A stretch of 43,628 bases of DNA from JANXLS01 sp038227045 (GTDB lineage Bacteria; Planctomycetota; SZUA-567; H5-PLA8): assembly GCA_038227045.1 (NCBI GenBank), contig JBBRQD010000042.1:1-43628 (forward strand), in the 5' to 3' direction. Made by a program: the position numbers and the translations under genes. The notes under the pieces are model-generated. The model made no database searches, was not told the DNA's origin, and saw only the letters and a list, made by a program, of their open reading frames with translations. The number at the start of each line of letters is the position of its first letter. The stretch's first letter is position 1. This document shows, one piece after another, positions 24,398 to 32,843 of this stretch.

Positions 24398-25557
24398 GCG
24401 CTGCGACGGTTCCACACGAATCAAACAGCGGCACGCGTTCCATCTTGTTTGCAGCCGGTTCGCGCGGACTTGCACTTTCAGTTCCGGAATGCGCGGCGCT
24501 TGCCCATATCGAAAACGCGATTGTTGAAAAGCCGCCGCTTTTGGAGCCGACTCAGCGCGCGGTTGTCGTGGGAGCGCTCGCCGCGCCAGTCAACGGTGTG
24601 CCGCTGAAGGAACTCGCGCAAGGCAAACGGCGTGCGGCAATTCTCGTCGGCGATCTTTCGCGCCCGGCTCCTTATGATATTGCGCTTCCCGCGCTGCTCG
24701 CGGTACTCGTCGAAGCGGAGATTCGCCCTTCGCGCATCGCGTTCATGACCTGCCCAGGCGGGTGCGGACCGCTGCTTGGACGTTCGGCGATTCACCGATA
24801 CGGCGAAGAAATTTGCGGTGACCACGAAGTTGTCGCGTGGCCAGCGGAAGGAACGCCGGGCGCGCTATATGATTCAGCCGATCTGCGTATTGCTGTCGCA
24901 CCGCATCTCGATGGCATAGACTTTCACGCATTTTTGCCGCCCAATGTTGCCGTGGATTTTTCGCTCGAATTGACTCTGGGACGCGGTATTCAAATCGAGA
25001 TTGAATCCGCGCGCGCGTTCGGCGGCGCAACTCAACCAACCGTTCCACAGCGATTCAGCGCGGCACCGGCGTCGGTCGATGTCTCCATTGTTTCCGGTGG
25101 CGGCGCGCCTTGGGAAAATACGCTTGAAGAAGCGCTCTTTAGCCTTCATGCGCCGCGGGTTATCGCGCGCACGGCGGTGCTTGTGTTCTCTGGCGAAGAG
25201 GGCCTTGGCGCGTCGCGTTTTTCGCGGGATGTGTGGGGTTTGATTGAACAGGCCGAAGAAGTTTTGGCTGCGGGCAAGAGTCTCGGCGCGCCGGCGACGA
25301 CGATGATTTCCAGCGCCTTTGATCCGGCGAATACGCTCGCGGAGTGCTTGAAGCGCTATTCCAACACGATTCTTTTTTCTCAAGGATTTGCCGAGCATGT
25401 CGATGGCGACGACTTGATTGCACGGCTGGAGGCTGCGCCTCATGTTGCGGGACGATTGAACGTGTGCGGTTCGCAAACGACTCTTTGGAATGCGCTGGCG
25501 CTTGCGCATGGCGGACATTATTCCCTTCACGCAGAACCATTGGGCTGGCGCGGGTAG
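24394..25557 (+). CDS. divergent LarA-like protein lacking the cofactor lysine
   Basis: This 387-residue protein resembles the lactate racemase LarA. VGDLSRPAPYD (about 86-94) matches LarA's D-x-T-R-P-x-P. ADLRIAVAPHLDGIDF lines up by eye with the LarA block that ends EPHFMAGF. But LarA's S-G-G-x-K, whose lysine binds the nickel-pincer nucleotide, reads here as F-H-A-F-L-P-P. The histidines of the GSHRG and NHNAHD blocks are also replaced (PGGCG, VAWPAEG). It is therefore unlikely to work as a Ni-pincer racemase. It could be a binding protein, a different enzyme or a decaying copy. A canonical LarA is at 35406-36671. The ATGA overlap with dapB implies coupled expression, and an AsmA-like gene follows 30 bp later. 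Confidence 0.72.
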   Translation: MSAATVPHESNSGTRSILFAAGSRGLALSVPECAALAHIENAIVEKPPLLEPTQRAVVVGALAAPVNGVPLKELAQGKRRAAILVGDLSRPAPYDIALPALLAVLVEAEIRPSRIAFMTCPGGCGPLLGRSAIHRYGEEICGDHEVVAWPAEGTPGALYDSADLRIAVAPHLDGIDFHAFLPPNVAVDFSLELTLGRGIQIEIESARAFGGATQPTVPQRFSAAPASVDVSIVSGGGAPWENTLEEALFSLHAPRVIARTAVLVFSGEEGLGASRFSRDVWGLIEQAEEVLAAGKSLGAPATTMISSAFDPANTLAECLKRYSNTILFSQGFAEHVDGDDLIARLEAAPHVAGRLNVCGSQTTLWNALALAHGGHYSLHAEPLGWRG

Positions 25558-25587
25558 CACGTTCTGTTCGTCCTACGAAATCGATAC

Positions 25588-27798
25588 ATGTCAGACGTTG
25601 AAAACACACAGGCACCTTTGCTCGAACCGCCACCGCCTCCACGCGCGGCCACGAAGCGCTCGCGTCGCGCGCGTTTCTGGCTGCTGCTCGCGGCGGGCGT
25701 ACTATTGGCGCTCCCGCTGCTGGCGTATCTGGGCACGTGGGCGTACATCAATTTGGGTTTCCTCAACGATTCCATCGCGCAACGCATTTCGAAAAAGCTC
25801 GGTTCAACCGCACGCGTCGGATCGATCAAGACCGATGCGCTGCGCAATCTGAACATCCGCGACATCGCGGTCGATCCTCAAGGTCCTGGAGAGCCGCTGA
25901 CGATCGGTTCAACGAAGTTGGATTTCGATCCGATCGACTTGCTGCGCAACGGACGGATGCGCGGCGTGACCGTCGAGCGTCCAAACATCGATTTGCGCTA
26001 CGATGCGAAAACGGGTTGGAATCATTCGCTGAAAGCTTCAACGGAACCCGGCCCGGGGATAAAGATCGAACGGTTCGACGTGCGCGAGGGAACGCTCGCC
26101 GTCGCGTGGCCGGGCGGCGGGCGAATCAAATTGACGGGTGTCAGCGGTTCATACGCGAACCTGAGCGGTGGCGGTCCCAGTCCATTCCTGTTGCGCGGTG
26201 CGCTCGAATCAGGAGAACCATTCGGCTTGGACGGTCAGGCGGGACCGGGCGCGGCATTCGACGGGCGTTTGCATGGCAGCGTGAATTTGAATGCCACGGT
26301 CACTTCAGTCGCGGGTTTCGATCCCGGCATCGAAGGAGAAATGCGCTACGAGTTCACCGCTCGGCGGGAAAATCTTGCTCCGGGAGAAACGCGTCGCGCG
26401 CCGGTTTTTCTCGACGGATCGCTGAAGCTCAACCATTTTGCGTGGAATGCGCCGTCATTTCAAGAACTGCCGCTGAAGCTGGAAATCGACGACATTGCGG
26501 TCAAAGCGGCATGGAATCCGCCCGCTTCATACGGCGGCACCGGCAGGCTGGAACTGACTGCGCTGGACGTGAACAATCTCGCGCTGATCAAATGGCCGCT
26601 CGCGCTCGCCGCACCCGATTTTAAAATCTCCGCTCATATTCTCGGCGGCATTGAATTTGAAAACGGCCAGCCGCAACGGGCCGCGTTTTCCGCCGCATTG
26701 CGCGAGAGCAACAAAAAAAGCGCAGCCGCTCCCAGCATCTCCACAATGTTCTTCAAATCGGCGCCTCCAAAAGCCGCCGCCGATCTTCAACTCAATTTTG
26801 TGCGCGGCCCGAGCGGCGATTGGAACGTCCAAGCGCTCGACGCGAGCGAAATAGCGATTCCGCTTGCGTCCGTCGGAAAGATGCTCGGGCTCATGGAAAA
26901 AGCCGGCGTGACACTTGGCGGGGAAGTGAAAGCCGTTGGCGTTCGGTACGATCCGGAAACGGGCGTCGCGTCGGGAAAACTGCGCATCGAAGGGGGGACT
27001 TTACGGTGGGTCATTCCGGAACAAATGCGAGGCGCGGCGAAAGATGCAATGATCTCACTAAACATGAATTCCGAGGCGTTGATGCTTAAGACGATCGGCG
27101 ACACGGGTGTGAAAGACGTGCGAGCGGAATTTGCCTTTCGCGCCTCCGGCGACAAGCTCTGGATCGGCGGGCAGACGGCGGCATTTCCGGTGTTTGTACA
27201 ATCGCTCTATGTCGATGTCGAAGAATTTAAGGTCACACCTGCAAACGTCATCCTGGAGTCGGCTGAATTGCCGGACGGCACTTGCACATTCAGGGTGGCG
27301 ATAAAATGGGCCGACGGGCGATTCACGACGGACGCTCAATTGCTCCCGAGCGGCGTTTGGAATTACAAAGCTTCGTTGAGCGCCAAGGGGCTTTTGGACG
27401 GGGAGGCGCTTTTCGATGGCGCGTTCGATCAAAAAAACAGTGCAGTCGGGCCGTTCAACTTTTCCGCGGAGGCGATCAAGTGGGCCTCGTTCAGCGAACC
27501 GGTCGAAAAGCAGCTCGTTGCCGTTGACGAAATTCGTGGATTGCGCGTGCGCGTCGAATCGTTTTCGCTTGATCCGGCGAAGCCATTCGCGCTGACGGGG
27601 CGCATTGCTTTTGACGCGGCAAAGTTCGGCACGAACTCGATTTCGAAACAGGATATTGGAATTGAAACGCGAGCAAAGGGTGTGTTCGTTCGCACGCCGC
27701 GAGAACCCGCGGGGTTTGCAATTGAATCGTGGAGCCAATTGAATGTGCGCATCGATGAATTGCTGAAGCCAGACGAATCAAAGAGGAATCCGAAGTAG
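25588..27798 (+). CDS. AsmA-like envelope protein
   Basis: This 736-residue protein has a Pro-rich, basic N-terminus (residues 1-29), one membrane helix (about 30-52) and then a long beta-rich body. The segment after the helix (AQRISKKLGSTARVGSI, then STKLDFDPIDLL and GVTVERPNIDLRYD) is typical of the AsmA/TamB/DUF748 group. Members span the periplasm as long beta-grooves and take part in phospholipid transport or outer-membrane upkeep. The lack of a second membrane segment agrees with an inner-membrane anchor and a periplasmic body. No ribosome site is obvious at the ATG. It shares a strand with dapB and the LarA-like gene and may be the last gene of that run. Confidence 0.75.
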   Translation: MSDVENTQAPLLEPPPPPRAATKRSRRARFWLLLAAGVLLALPLLAYLGTWAYINLGFLNDSIAQRISKKLGSTARVGSIKTDALRNLNIRDIAVDPQGPGEPLTIGSTKLDFDPIDLLRNGRMRGVTVERPNIDLRYDAKTGWNHSLKASTEPGPGIKIERFDVREGTLAVAWPGGGRIKLTGVSGSYANLSGGGPSPFLLRGALESGEPFGLDGQAGPGAAFDGRLHGSVNLNATVTSVAGFDPGIEGEMRYEFTARRENLAPGETRRAPVFLDGSLKLNHFAWNAPSFQELPLKLEIDDIAVKAAWNPPASYGGTGRLELTALDVNNLALIKWPLALAAPDFKISAHILGGIEFENGQPQRAAFSAALRESNKKSAAAPSISTMFFKSAPPKAAADLQLNFVRGPSGDWNVQALDASEIAIPLASVGKMLGLMEKAGVTLGGEVKAVGVRYDPETGVASGKLRIEGGTLRWVIPEQMRGAAKDAMISLNMNSEALMLKTIGDTGVKDVRAEFAFRASGDKLWIGGQTAAFPVFVQSLYVDVEEFKVTPANVILESAELPDGTCTFRVAIKWADGRFTTDAQLLPSGVWNYKASLSAKGLLDGEALFDGAFDQKNSAVGPFNFSAEAIKWASFSEPVEKQLVAVDEIRGLRVRVESFSLDPAKPFALTGRIAFDAAKFGTNSISKQDIGIETRAKGVFVRTPREPAGFAIESWSQLNVRIDELLKPDESKRNPK

Positions 27799-27800
27799 TT

Positions 27801-27884
27801 TGGGTGCATGTCCGTAATTGCGGCGGGATTTCCCCTCTCCCCCCGGGAGAGGGGAACAGCACCGCAATTACGGACATGCACCCA
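27801..27884. repeat. nested palindromic intergenic repeat
   Basis: A perfect outer pair of 23 bases (27801-27823, TGGGTGCATGTCCGTAATTG..., and 27862-27884) encloses a second hairpin of TCCCCTCTCC/GGAGAGGGGA (about 27830-27855). It begins directly at the stop of the AsmA-like gene and may act as its transcript end. The following 110 bases to glgC hold its leader, with GAGGAG near 27978. Confidence 0.92.
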
Positions 27885-27996
27885 AGTAGTTTCGAAGAGT
27901 CTCCGATTGTCTTGAGCGGTGGTGCGAAGGCGGTTAGCATACGCGCGGCGACACAACAAAAATCCAATGCCAAATTCTTGAGGAGCCACACCTGAA

Positions 27997-29265
27997 ATGA
28001 AAAACATTGTTGCCGTTATCCTGGGCGGCGGGCAAGGCACGCGGCTGTTTCCGTTGACTCGGGATCGCTCGAAGCCGGCTGTTCCCATTGCTGGAAAATA
28101 TCGCCTGATCGATATCCCCATTTCAAACTGCATCAACTCCGAAATTCGCCAGATTTATGTGCTGACCATGTACCAGTCCGCCAGTCTCAATTCGCATGTC
28201 GCCAGCACGTACCGTTTCGATTCTTTTTCGCGCGGCTTCGTTTCGATTCTGGCCGCCGAGCAGACCGCCAAAGGAGGCACGTGGTTCCAGGGCACCGCCG
28301 ACGCCGTGCGACAGGCCTGGGTGCACATCAACAGCCGGCCGTCCGAGCACATTTTGATCCTCTCCGGCGATCACCTCTATCGCATGGATTACGAAGCGTT
28401 CAATCTTGCGCATAAAAAATCCGGCGCGGACATCTCCATCGCGGTGCAGCCCGTGACGCGCGAGGAAGCGCCCGAGCTGGGAATTCTCAAAACAGACGCG
28501 CACGGCCGCATCGTTAAATTCGTCGAAAAACCGAGAACAAGCGAGGCGCTCGAATCGATGCGCTGCGACACGACGACCTTTGGTCTCTCAAAAGAAGAGG
28601 CGGCGAAGCGCCCTTATCTGGCGAGCATGGGCGTGTATTATTTCAACACGCCGGTGATGAACGAGGTGCTGCATTGCGACACGAAACAGCACGATTTCGG
28701 CAAGCATATCGTTCCGCAAGCCATCGCCGACCGGCACGTCAACGCCTATTGTTTCCAGGGATATTGGGCTGACATCGGGACGGTGGGCGCGTTCTACGAA
28801 GCCAATTTGGATCTGGTGCGTCCCGCGCCCAAATTCAATTTCTTCGATCCCGCCATGCCGATCTACACGCATGCCCGCCCGCTGCCCGGAGCGAAACTCA
28901 ACCATGCGCGCGTCGAAGGATCGATTCTGTGCGAAGGCGTCATTGTGGAGGGCGGCAACGTAAGCGATTCGATTCTGGGCGTGCGTGCGCGCGTGAGCAA
29001 AGGCGCGACGATTGAAAACTCGCTCATCATGGGCGCGGACTATTATCAATCTGTCACCGACTCAAGGCCGCGAATCGGCATCGGCGAAGACGCGGTTCTG
29101 CGCCGCACCATTGTGGACAAAGACGCCTCGATCGGCAGCGGAGCGCGACTGATCAACGTAAAAAATGTCGAGAACTACGACGACCCCAACCAGCAATTCT
29201 TCGTGCGCGACGGGATCATCATCGTAACCAAAGGCGGGGTGATTCCGGCGGGTTTTGAGTTCTAG
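27997..29265 (+). CDS. glgC: glucose-1-phosphate adenylyltransferase
   Basis: GlgC forms ADP-glucose from ATP and glucose-1-phosphate, the control step of glycogen synthesis. The 422-residue product carries the nucleotidyltransferase start ILGGGQGTRLFPLTRDRSKP, the block YRLIDIPISNCINS, the Asp-holding LSGDHLYRMDY, FVEKP, and a left-handed beta-helix C-terminus (LNHARVEGSILCEGVIVEGG). Family enzymes are usually allosterically set by sugar phosphates. No glgA or glgB is beside it. The ATG is about 12 bases after GAGGAG. Confidence 0.95.
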   Translation: MKNIVAVILGGGQGTRLFPLTRDRSKPAVPIAGKYRLIDIPISNCINSEIRQIYVLTMYQSASLNSHVASTYRFDSFSRGFVSILAAEQTAKGGTWFQGTADAVRQAWVHINSRPSEHILILSGDHLYRMDYEAFNLAHKKSGADISIAVQPVTREEAPELGILKTDAHGRIVKFVEKPRTSEALESMRCDTTTFGLSKEEAAKRPYLASMGVYYFNTPVMNEVLHCDTKQHDFGKHIVPQAIADRHVNAYCFQGYWADIGTVGAFYEANLDLVRPAPKFNFFDPAMPIYTHARPLPGAKLNHARVEGSILCEGVIVEGGNVSDSILGVRARVSKGATIENSLIMGADYYQSVTDSRPRIGIGEDAVLRRTIVDKDASIGSGARLINVKNVENYDDPNQQFFVRDGIIIVTKGGVIPAGFEF

Positions 29266-29270
29266 AAAAT

Positions 29271-29354
29271 GACAAGGTGAGGGGGTGAAACGGCTTTTGA
29301 ATTTGAGCAGTTTTGCCCATTCGCTCTTTCACCTTGTCACCCACTCACCTTGTC
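29271..29354. repeat. imperfect palindromic repeat between convergent genes
   Basis: GACAAGGTGAGGGGGTGAAA at 29271-29290 is complementary to TTTCACCTTG...CACCTTGTC ending 29354, with a small insertion in the right arm. It lies between convergent glgC and the O-methyltransferase and overlaps the latter's stop codon. It could end transcripts from both sides. Confidence 0.8.
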
Positions 29355-30408
29355 AGGACTTTGTTCCTACAATCACGCTGCAATGAATCAGCGTCGGAAT
29401 TGGCGCTTCGGTTTGAAGCTTCGATTCTTCCATCCACCCGACGTATTCGGCGCGGCTGTAGGCTCGGCCTTCGGTGAGCGAGAAGAGCGCCGCGGAGTAC
29501 AACGCCACCGGCAGTGGTCCGTCGAGTTCGTCGTTCAGCAGCACGTCGTGAATCAGCAGGCGGCCGCCGCCCGGCAGCGATTGGGCCAGGCGCGAGACGA
29601 GTTTTTGGCACTCGGGCACGTCCCAGTCGTGCAGAATGTTCGAGAGCAAAATGGTGTCCACGCCTTCCGGAACCGGATCCGCGAACATGTCGCCTTCGCG
29701 CAATTCAAGCCGTGGCAGCACGCCGTATTTCGCGCCCATTTCAGCCGCGACTTTCAATACTTCCGGACGATCCCAGACGATCGCGCGCAAGGCGTGATTT
29801 CGTTGCAGCATGGCGATGCTGTAGATGCCCGTTCCGCCGCCCACATCCAGCAGAACCTTCGAATTTTCCATGGGCACTTTATGCGCCAGCACCGGAGCAA
29901 TGTTGCACGAGCGGCCGGCGAGGGCCAAAGTCAGCGCGCGCGCCTGATCCTGCTTTTCCATCGCCGATTCGATGCCTTCGCGATAGATGTACGCGGCACC
30001 CTGATCGGAGTCGGCGTTCGCCGCTCGATTGGTCTTCAAGCGCCGGACCATCTCGATCACGCCCGCGCTCTGGCCGTTCAGCGCAAGGTAGTCCGCAATG
30101 TCGAATGGCGCGCCCGTCAGATGTTCTTGAGACGATGCGCTGAGACACAACCGGGCGTCCGAATCTTTGGCGATCAGCCCCATGGCTTTCATCGCGGTCA
30201 ACAGCACCGAAGCGGGGCGTTCGGCCAATCCCATTTTGCGGCGCAGATTGTTAAACGAGAGCGGGCCGCTCTTGAGATGTTCGAAGAGTTTGAAATGCGC
30301 AACGGCGGCGGACAGTAATTCGGTCGCGTAATTGCCGCGAATGAACTCGAAGATTGGGGCAGGATCTGTCGTGGGAACATCGGTCGCGGCAAGAGGATAT
30401 TCGGCCAT
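29353..30408 (-). CDS. SAM-dependent O-methyltransferase (Methyltransf_2 family)
   Basis: This is a 351-residue small-molecule O-methyltransferase with the plant/bacterial Methyltransf_2 layout. An N-terminal winged-helix dimer domain (AHFKLFEHLKSGPLSFNNLR, then RPASVLLTAMKAMGLI) precedes a class I fold with LLDVGGGTGIYSIAM, DRPEVLKVA, LREGDMFADPVPEG and the catalytic-His motif LSNILHDWD. Relatives methylate hydroxyl groups of aromatic or polyketide/carotenoid compounds; the substrate is unknown. The ATG at 30408 is chosen for the AAAGG seven bases upstream. An ATG at 30435 would overlap the moaA stop by one base (TAATG) and is an alternative. It is in an operon with moaA. Confidence 0.85.
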   Translation of the reverse strand: MAEYPLAATDVPTTDPAPIFEFIRGNYATELLSAAVAHFKLFEHLKSGPLSFNNLRRKMGLAERPASVLLTAMKAMGLIAKDSDARLCLSASSQEHLTGAPFDIADYLALNGQSAGVIEMVRRLKTNRAANADSDQGAAYIYREGIESAMEKQDQARALTLALAGRSCNIAPVLAHKVPMENSKVLLDVGGGTGIYSIAMLQRNHALRAIVWDRPEVLKVAAEMGAKYGVLPRLELREGDMFADPVPEGVDTILLSNILHDWDVPECQKLVSRLAQSLPGGGRLLIHDVLLNDELDGPLPVALYSAALFSLTEGRAYSRAEYVGWMEESKLQTEAPIPTLIHCSVIVGTKS

Positions 30409-30434
30409 CGTGGGACCTTTCGATACGGTTTCCA

Positions 30435-31487
30435 TTAACCGCCAATACGGCTCATACTCGCCGACGGAATATCGGCCCAGTCTTTGTGGACTTCAGGCTT
30501 GATGTGGGCGGATTCGCGGAATGCCTGAATGATATCTCCGCGTGTGCCGCCGTTGCGCAACAACGGCTTGATCGAAATGCCGCCGCCGTCAAGCAGGCAA
30601 CTGCGGATTTCGCCGGTGGCGGTCAGGCGCAGACGATCGCATTTCTTGCAGAACGGTGCGCTCATGGCGCTGATGAAACCCAGCCGGCCCGCGGCGCCTT
30701 TCAACCGAAACACTTCGGCGGGGCCTTTCATGTCGTCGCCGGTCTCGAGCGCTTCGAGCTCGCCAAACCGCGCGGCGATACGCTCCTTTGTCACGGCGTT
30801 CGAAACGAAGCCGAAATTTCCCGAGCCCATCGCGCAGCCTTTGGCTTCTTCCAGCGGCATATATTCGATGAAACGCATGTCGAGATTCTGTTCAAGCGTC
30901 ATTGCGGCGAAGGCAGTGACCTCTTCGTCGTTGAGACCGCCGAGCACCACCATGTTGATCTTAATCGGGTCCAGTCCCGCCGCGCGGGCTGCGCGGATGC
31001 CGTCGAGCACTTCGCCGAGTTCGTGCCGGCGCGCGATGGCCTTGAACTTGACCGGGTCCATTGTGTCGAGAGAAATATTGATGCGCTTCAAACCGGCCTG
31101 CGCGAGCGGAGCGGCCAGTTCGGCCAGGCGCGTGCCGTTGGTCGTCAGCGCCAAATCGGAAATACCGGGAACGCGCGCAACCATGCCGGTTAGAACCGCA
31201 ATATCCGAACGGACCAGCGGCTCGCCACCGGTAAGGCGGATTTTGTATACTCCCACCGCCGCCGCGGCTTCGACAACGGTCACGATCTCTTCGAACGATA
31301 AAATCTCGTCGCGAGGCAGCCACTTCATGCCGTCCTCCGGCATGCAATAGACGCAGCGCAAGTTGCAGAGGTCGGTCACTGAAACGCGAAGGTATGTAAA
31401 GGTGCGGCCGTAGCTATCGACAATGCGGTCGCTACCCGGAATGAAACCATGTCGCAGAAGAGAAATCAACGGCGCAACACTTGACAT
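30435..31487 (-). CDS. moaA: GTP 3',8-cyclase (molybdenum cofactor biosynthesis)
   Basis: MoaA is a radical SAM enzyme that turns GTP into 3',8-cyclo-7,8-dihydro-GTP, the first step to molybdopterin. In the 350-residue product the radical SAM cluster motif is CNLRCVYC, preceded by YLRVSVTD and followed by RLTGGEPL. The second cluster is seen in FCKKCDRLRLTATGEIRSC, and the protein ends in the characteristic Gly-Gly (SRIGG). The frame is open to 31682 without support; the ATG at 31487 gives the normal start. No moaC, moeA or mog lies in the window. The next gene begins at or just beyond its stop. Confidence 0.95.
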   Translation of the reverse strand: MSSVAPLISLLRHGFIPGSDRIVDSYGRTFTYLRVSVTDLCNLRCVYCMPEDGMKWLPRDEILSFEEIVTVVEAAAAVGVYKIRLTGGEPLVRSDIAVLTGMVARVPGISDLALTTNGTRLAELAAPLAQAGLKRINISLDTMDPVKFKAIARRHELGEVLDGIRAARAAGLDPIKINMVVLGGLNDEEVTAFAAMTLEQNLDMRFIEYMPLEEAKGCAMGSGNFGFVSNAVTKERIAARFGELEALETGDDMKGPAEVFRLKGAAGRLGFISAMSAPFCKKCDRLRLTATGEIRSCLLDGGGISIKPLLRNGGTRGDIIQAFRESAHIKPEVHKDWADIPSASMSRIGG

Positions 31488-31662
31488 AGTCAATACTGTA
31501 GCCGGTTCGGGCTTGAATTCAATGGTGTGCGCAGTGTAGCTTGGGAGTGAAAGATAGACGCGGCTCCGGCGTAGCTCATTCCCGGACCGTTTTATACAGC
31601 TTGTTACTCGCAAACAGTGTACTCCAAGTGCAACCGATTCTGTGATGGATGGAGGTTTTGTC

Positions 31663-32553
31663 ATGCTGTTCATTGTTGCCATTCGGCGCGTTTGTTTCTC
31701 AATTTTGATCTGCGCCGCCGGTCAGACTTGCGTGGCTGGCGCATACGCCGAAGACGCCAAGGCGCCGGCGAAAATCCTGTTCTTCACCAAATCCACGCGC
31801 TACGAACACTCCGTCATCGCTCAGAAGGATGGCGCGCCCAGCTTCGCCGAAAAAATCCTGGCCGAATTGGGTGAGAAGAACAATTTCAAGATCACTACAA
31901 CTAAAGACGGCGGGGCGATGACGGCCGAAAATCTCGCCAAGTACGACGCACTCATATTCTTTACCTCCGGCGATCTGACTCTGGAAAAATCGAAAGACAA
32001 TTCGCCGCCCATGACCCAGGACGGCAAGGCAGCGCTGCTCGAGGCCATCAAGAACGGCAAGCCTTTCATTTGCATCCACAATGCGCTGGCCACGTTCGAC
32101 AAAGGCAAAGAGATCGATCCGTACATCGCCATGCTGGGCGGCGAAAGCATAGGCCACGGAAAAATTCAGATGGGAAAAAACATCTGCGTGGACACCAAAT
32201 TTCCGGGCTTTGAAAAGCTGCAGGACGGCATCGCGATCACCGAGGAATGGTATTCGATCAAGAACTTTGCCAAAGACATCCATGTGCTCCTTGTGCAGGA
32301 TCCCACTGGGATGAAGGACTCGCTGTACTTTCGTCCCCCTTATCCCGCAAGTTGGGCGCGCGTTTTCGGCAAAGGCCGCGTTTTCGTCACCAGCATGGGG
32401 CATTTGGAAGAGACTTGGACTAATCCGGTCTTCCAGACGCTCTTAGTTGGCGGCATTCAATGGGCGCTGGGGCGCGTCGAAGCCGACATCACTCCGAACC
32501 TGGAAACGGCGGCTCCCAAATATGCGGAATTGCCGCAGTCGGTGAAGAAGTAG
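31663..32553 (+). CDS. exported ThuA-like domain protein
   Basis: This 296-residue protein has a signal peptide (1-29, ending GAYAEDAK) and a ThuA-like fold, a glutamine-amidotransferase-like domain frequent in planctomycetes and linked to sugar use. Seen blocks are ILFFTKSTRYEHSVI (first strand and helix), YDALIFFTSGDL, GKPFICIHNA, ITEEWYSI and ARVFGKGRVFVTSMGHLEETW. The catalytic role of exported ThuA-like proteins is not settled. The ATG at 31663 follows a GGAGG seven bases upstream. It is divergent from moaA; the 175-bp gap between them should carry both promoters. Confidence 0.85.
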   Translation: MLFIVAIRRVCFSILICAAGQTCVAGAYAEDAKAPAKILFFTKSTRYEHSVIAQKDGAPSFAEKILAELGEKNNFKITTTKDGGAMTAENLAKYDALIFFTSGDLTLEKSKDNSPPMTQDGKAALLEAIKNGKPFICIHNALATFDKGKEIDPYIAMLGGESIGHGKIQMGKNICVDTKFPGFEKLQDGIAITEEWYSIKNFAKDIHVLLVQDPTGMKDSLYFRPPYPASWARVFGKGRVFVTSMGHLEETWTNPVFQTLLVGGIQWALGRVEADITPNLETAAPKYAELPQSVKK

Positions 32554-32843
32554 TGGCAAAGAGTTGAGTGACCTCGGTCAGAAACGACGGTTTAATGAAA
32601 TAACTAAACTGATGACCGTTAATACGTTGTAGATTTCGCAGCGAAATATTTGTTAAATTGCACATGTTTTATTCTAATAAAATTTAGTCTTCGACGGGAT
32701 ATTCAAAACGGAAAAATGAATCGAAACTCATGCACTGCTTGCATTTAATCGCTTAAGAGATAAATTAAGAAAAAGTCATGCGATTTTATGAAACTTCTCC
32801 GCATCGCTGGCGTCTAAAAGAGCAAATTCGGGAACATTGTACT
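32554..32843. other. AT-rich non-coding region before the TPR genes
   Basis: About 290 bases with clearly lower GC than the flanks. I see no gene. Short inverted repeats are present: TTTCGC/GCGAAA near 32634-32644, and AAAATCGC-type ends around 32747-32786. It probably holds the promoter and leader of the exported TPR protein gene at 32844. An in-frame ATG at 32778 exists, but the signal peptide begins at 32844. Confidence 0.5.
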
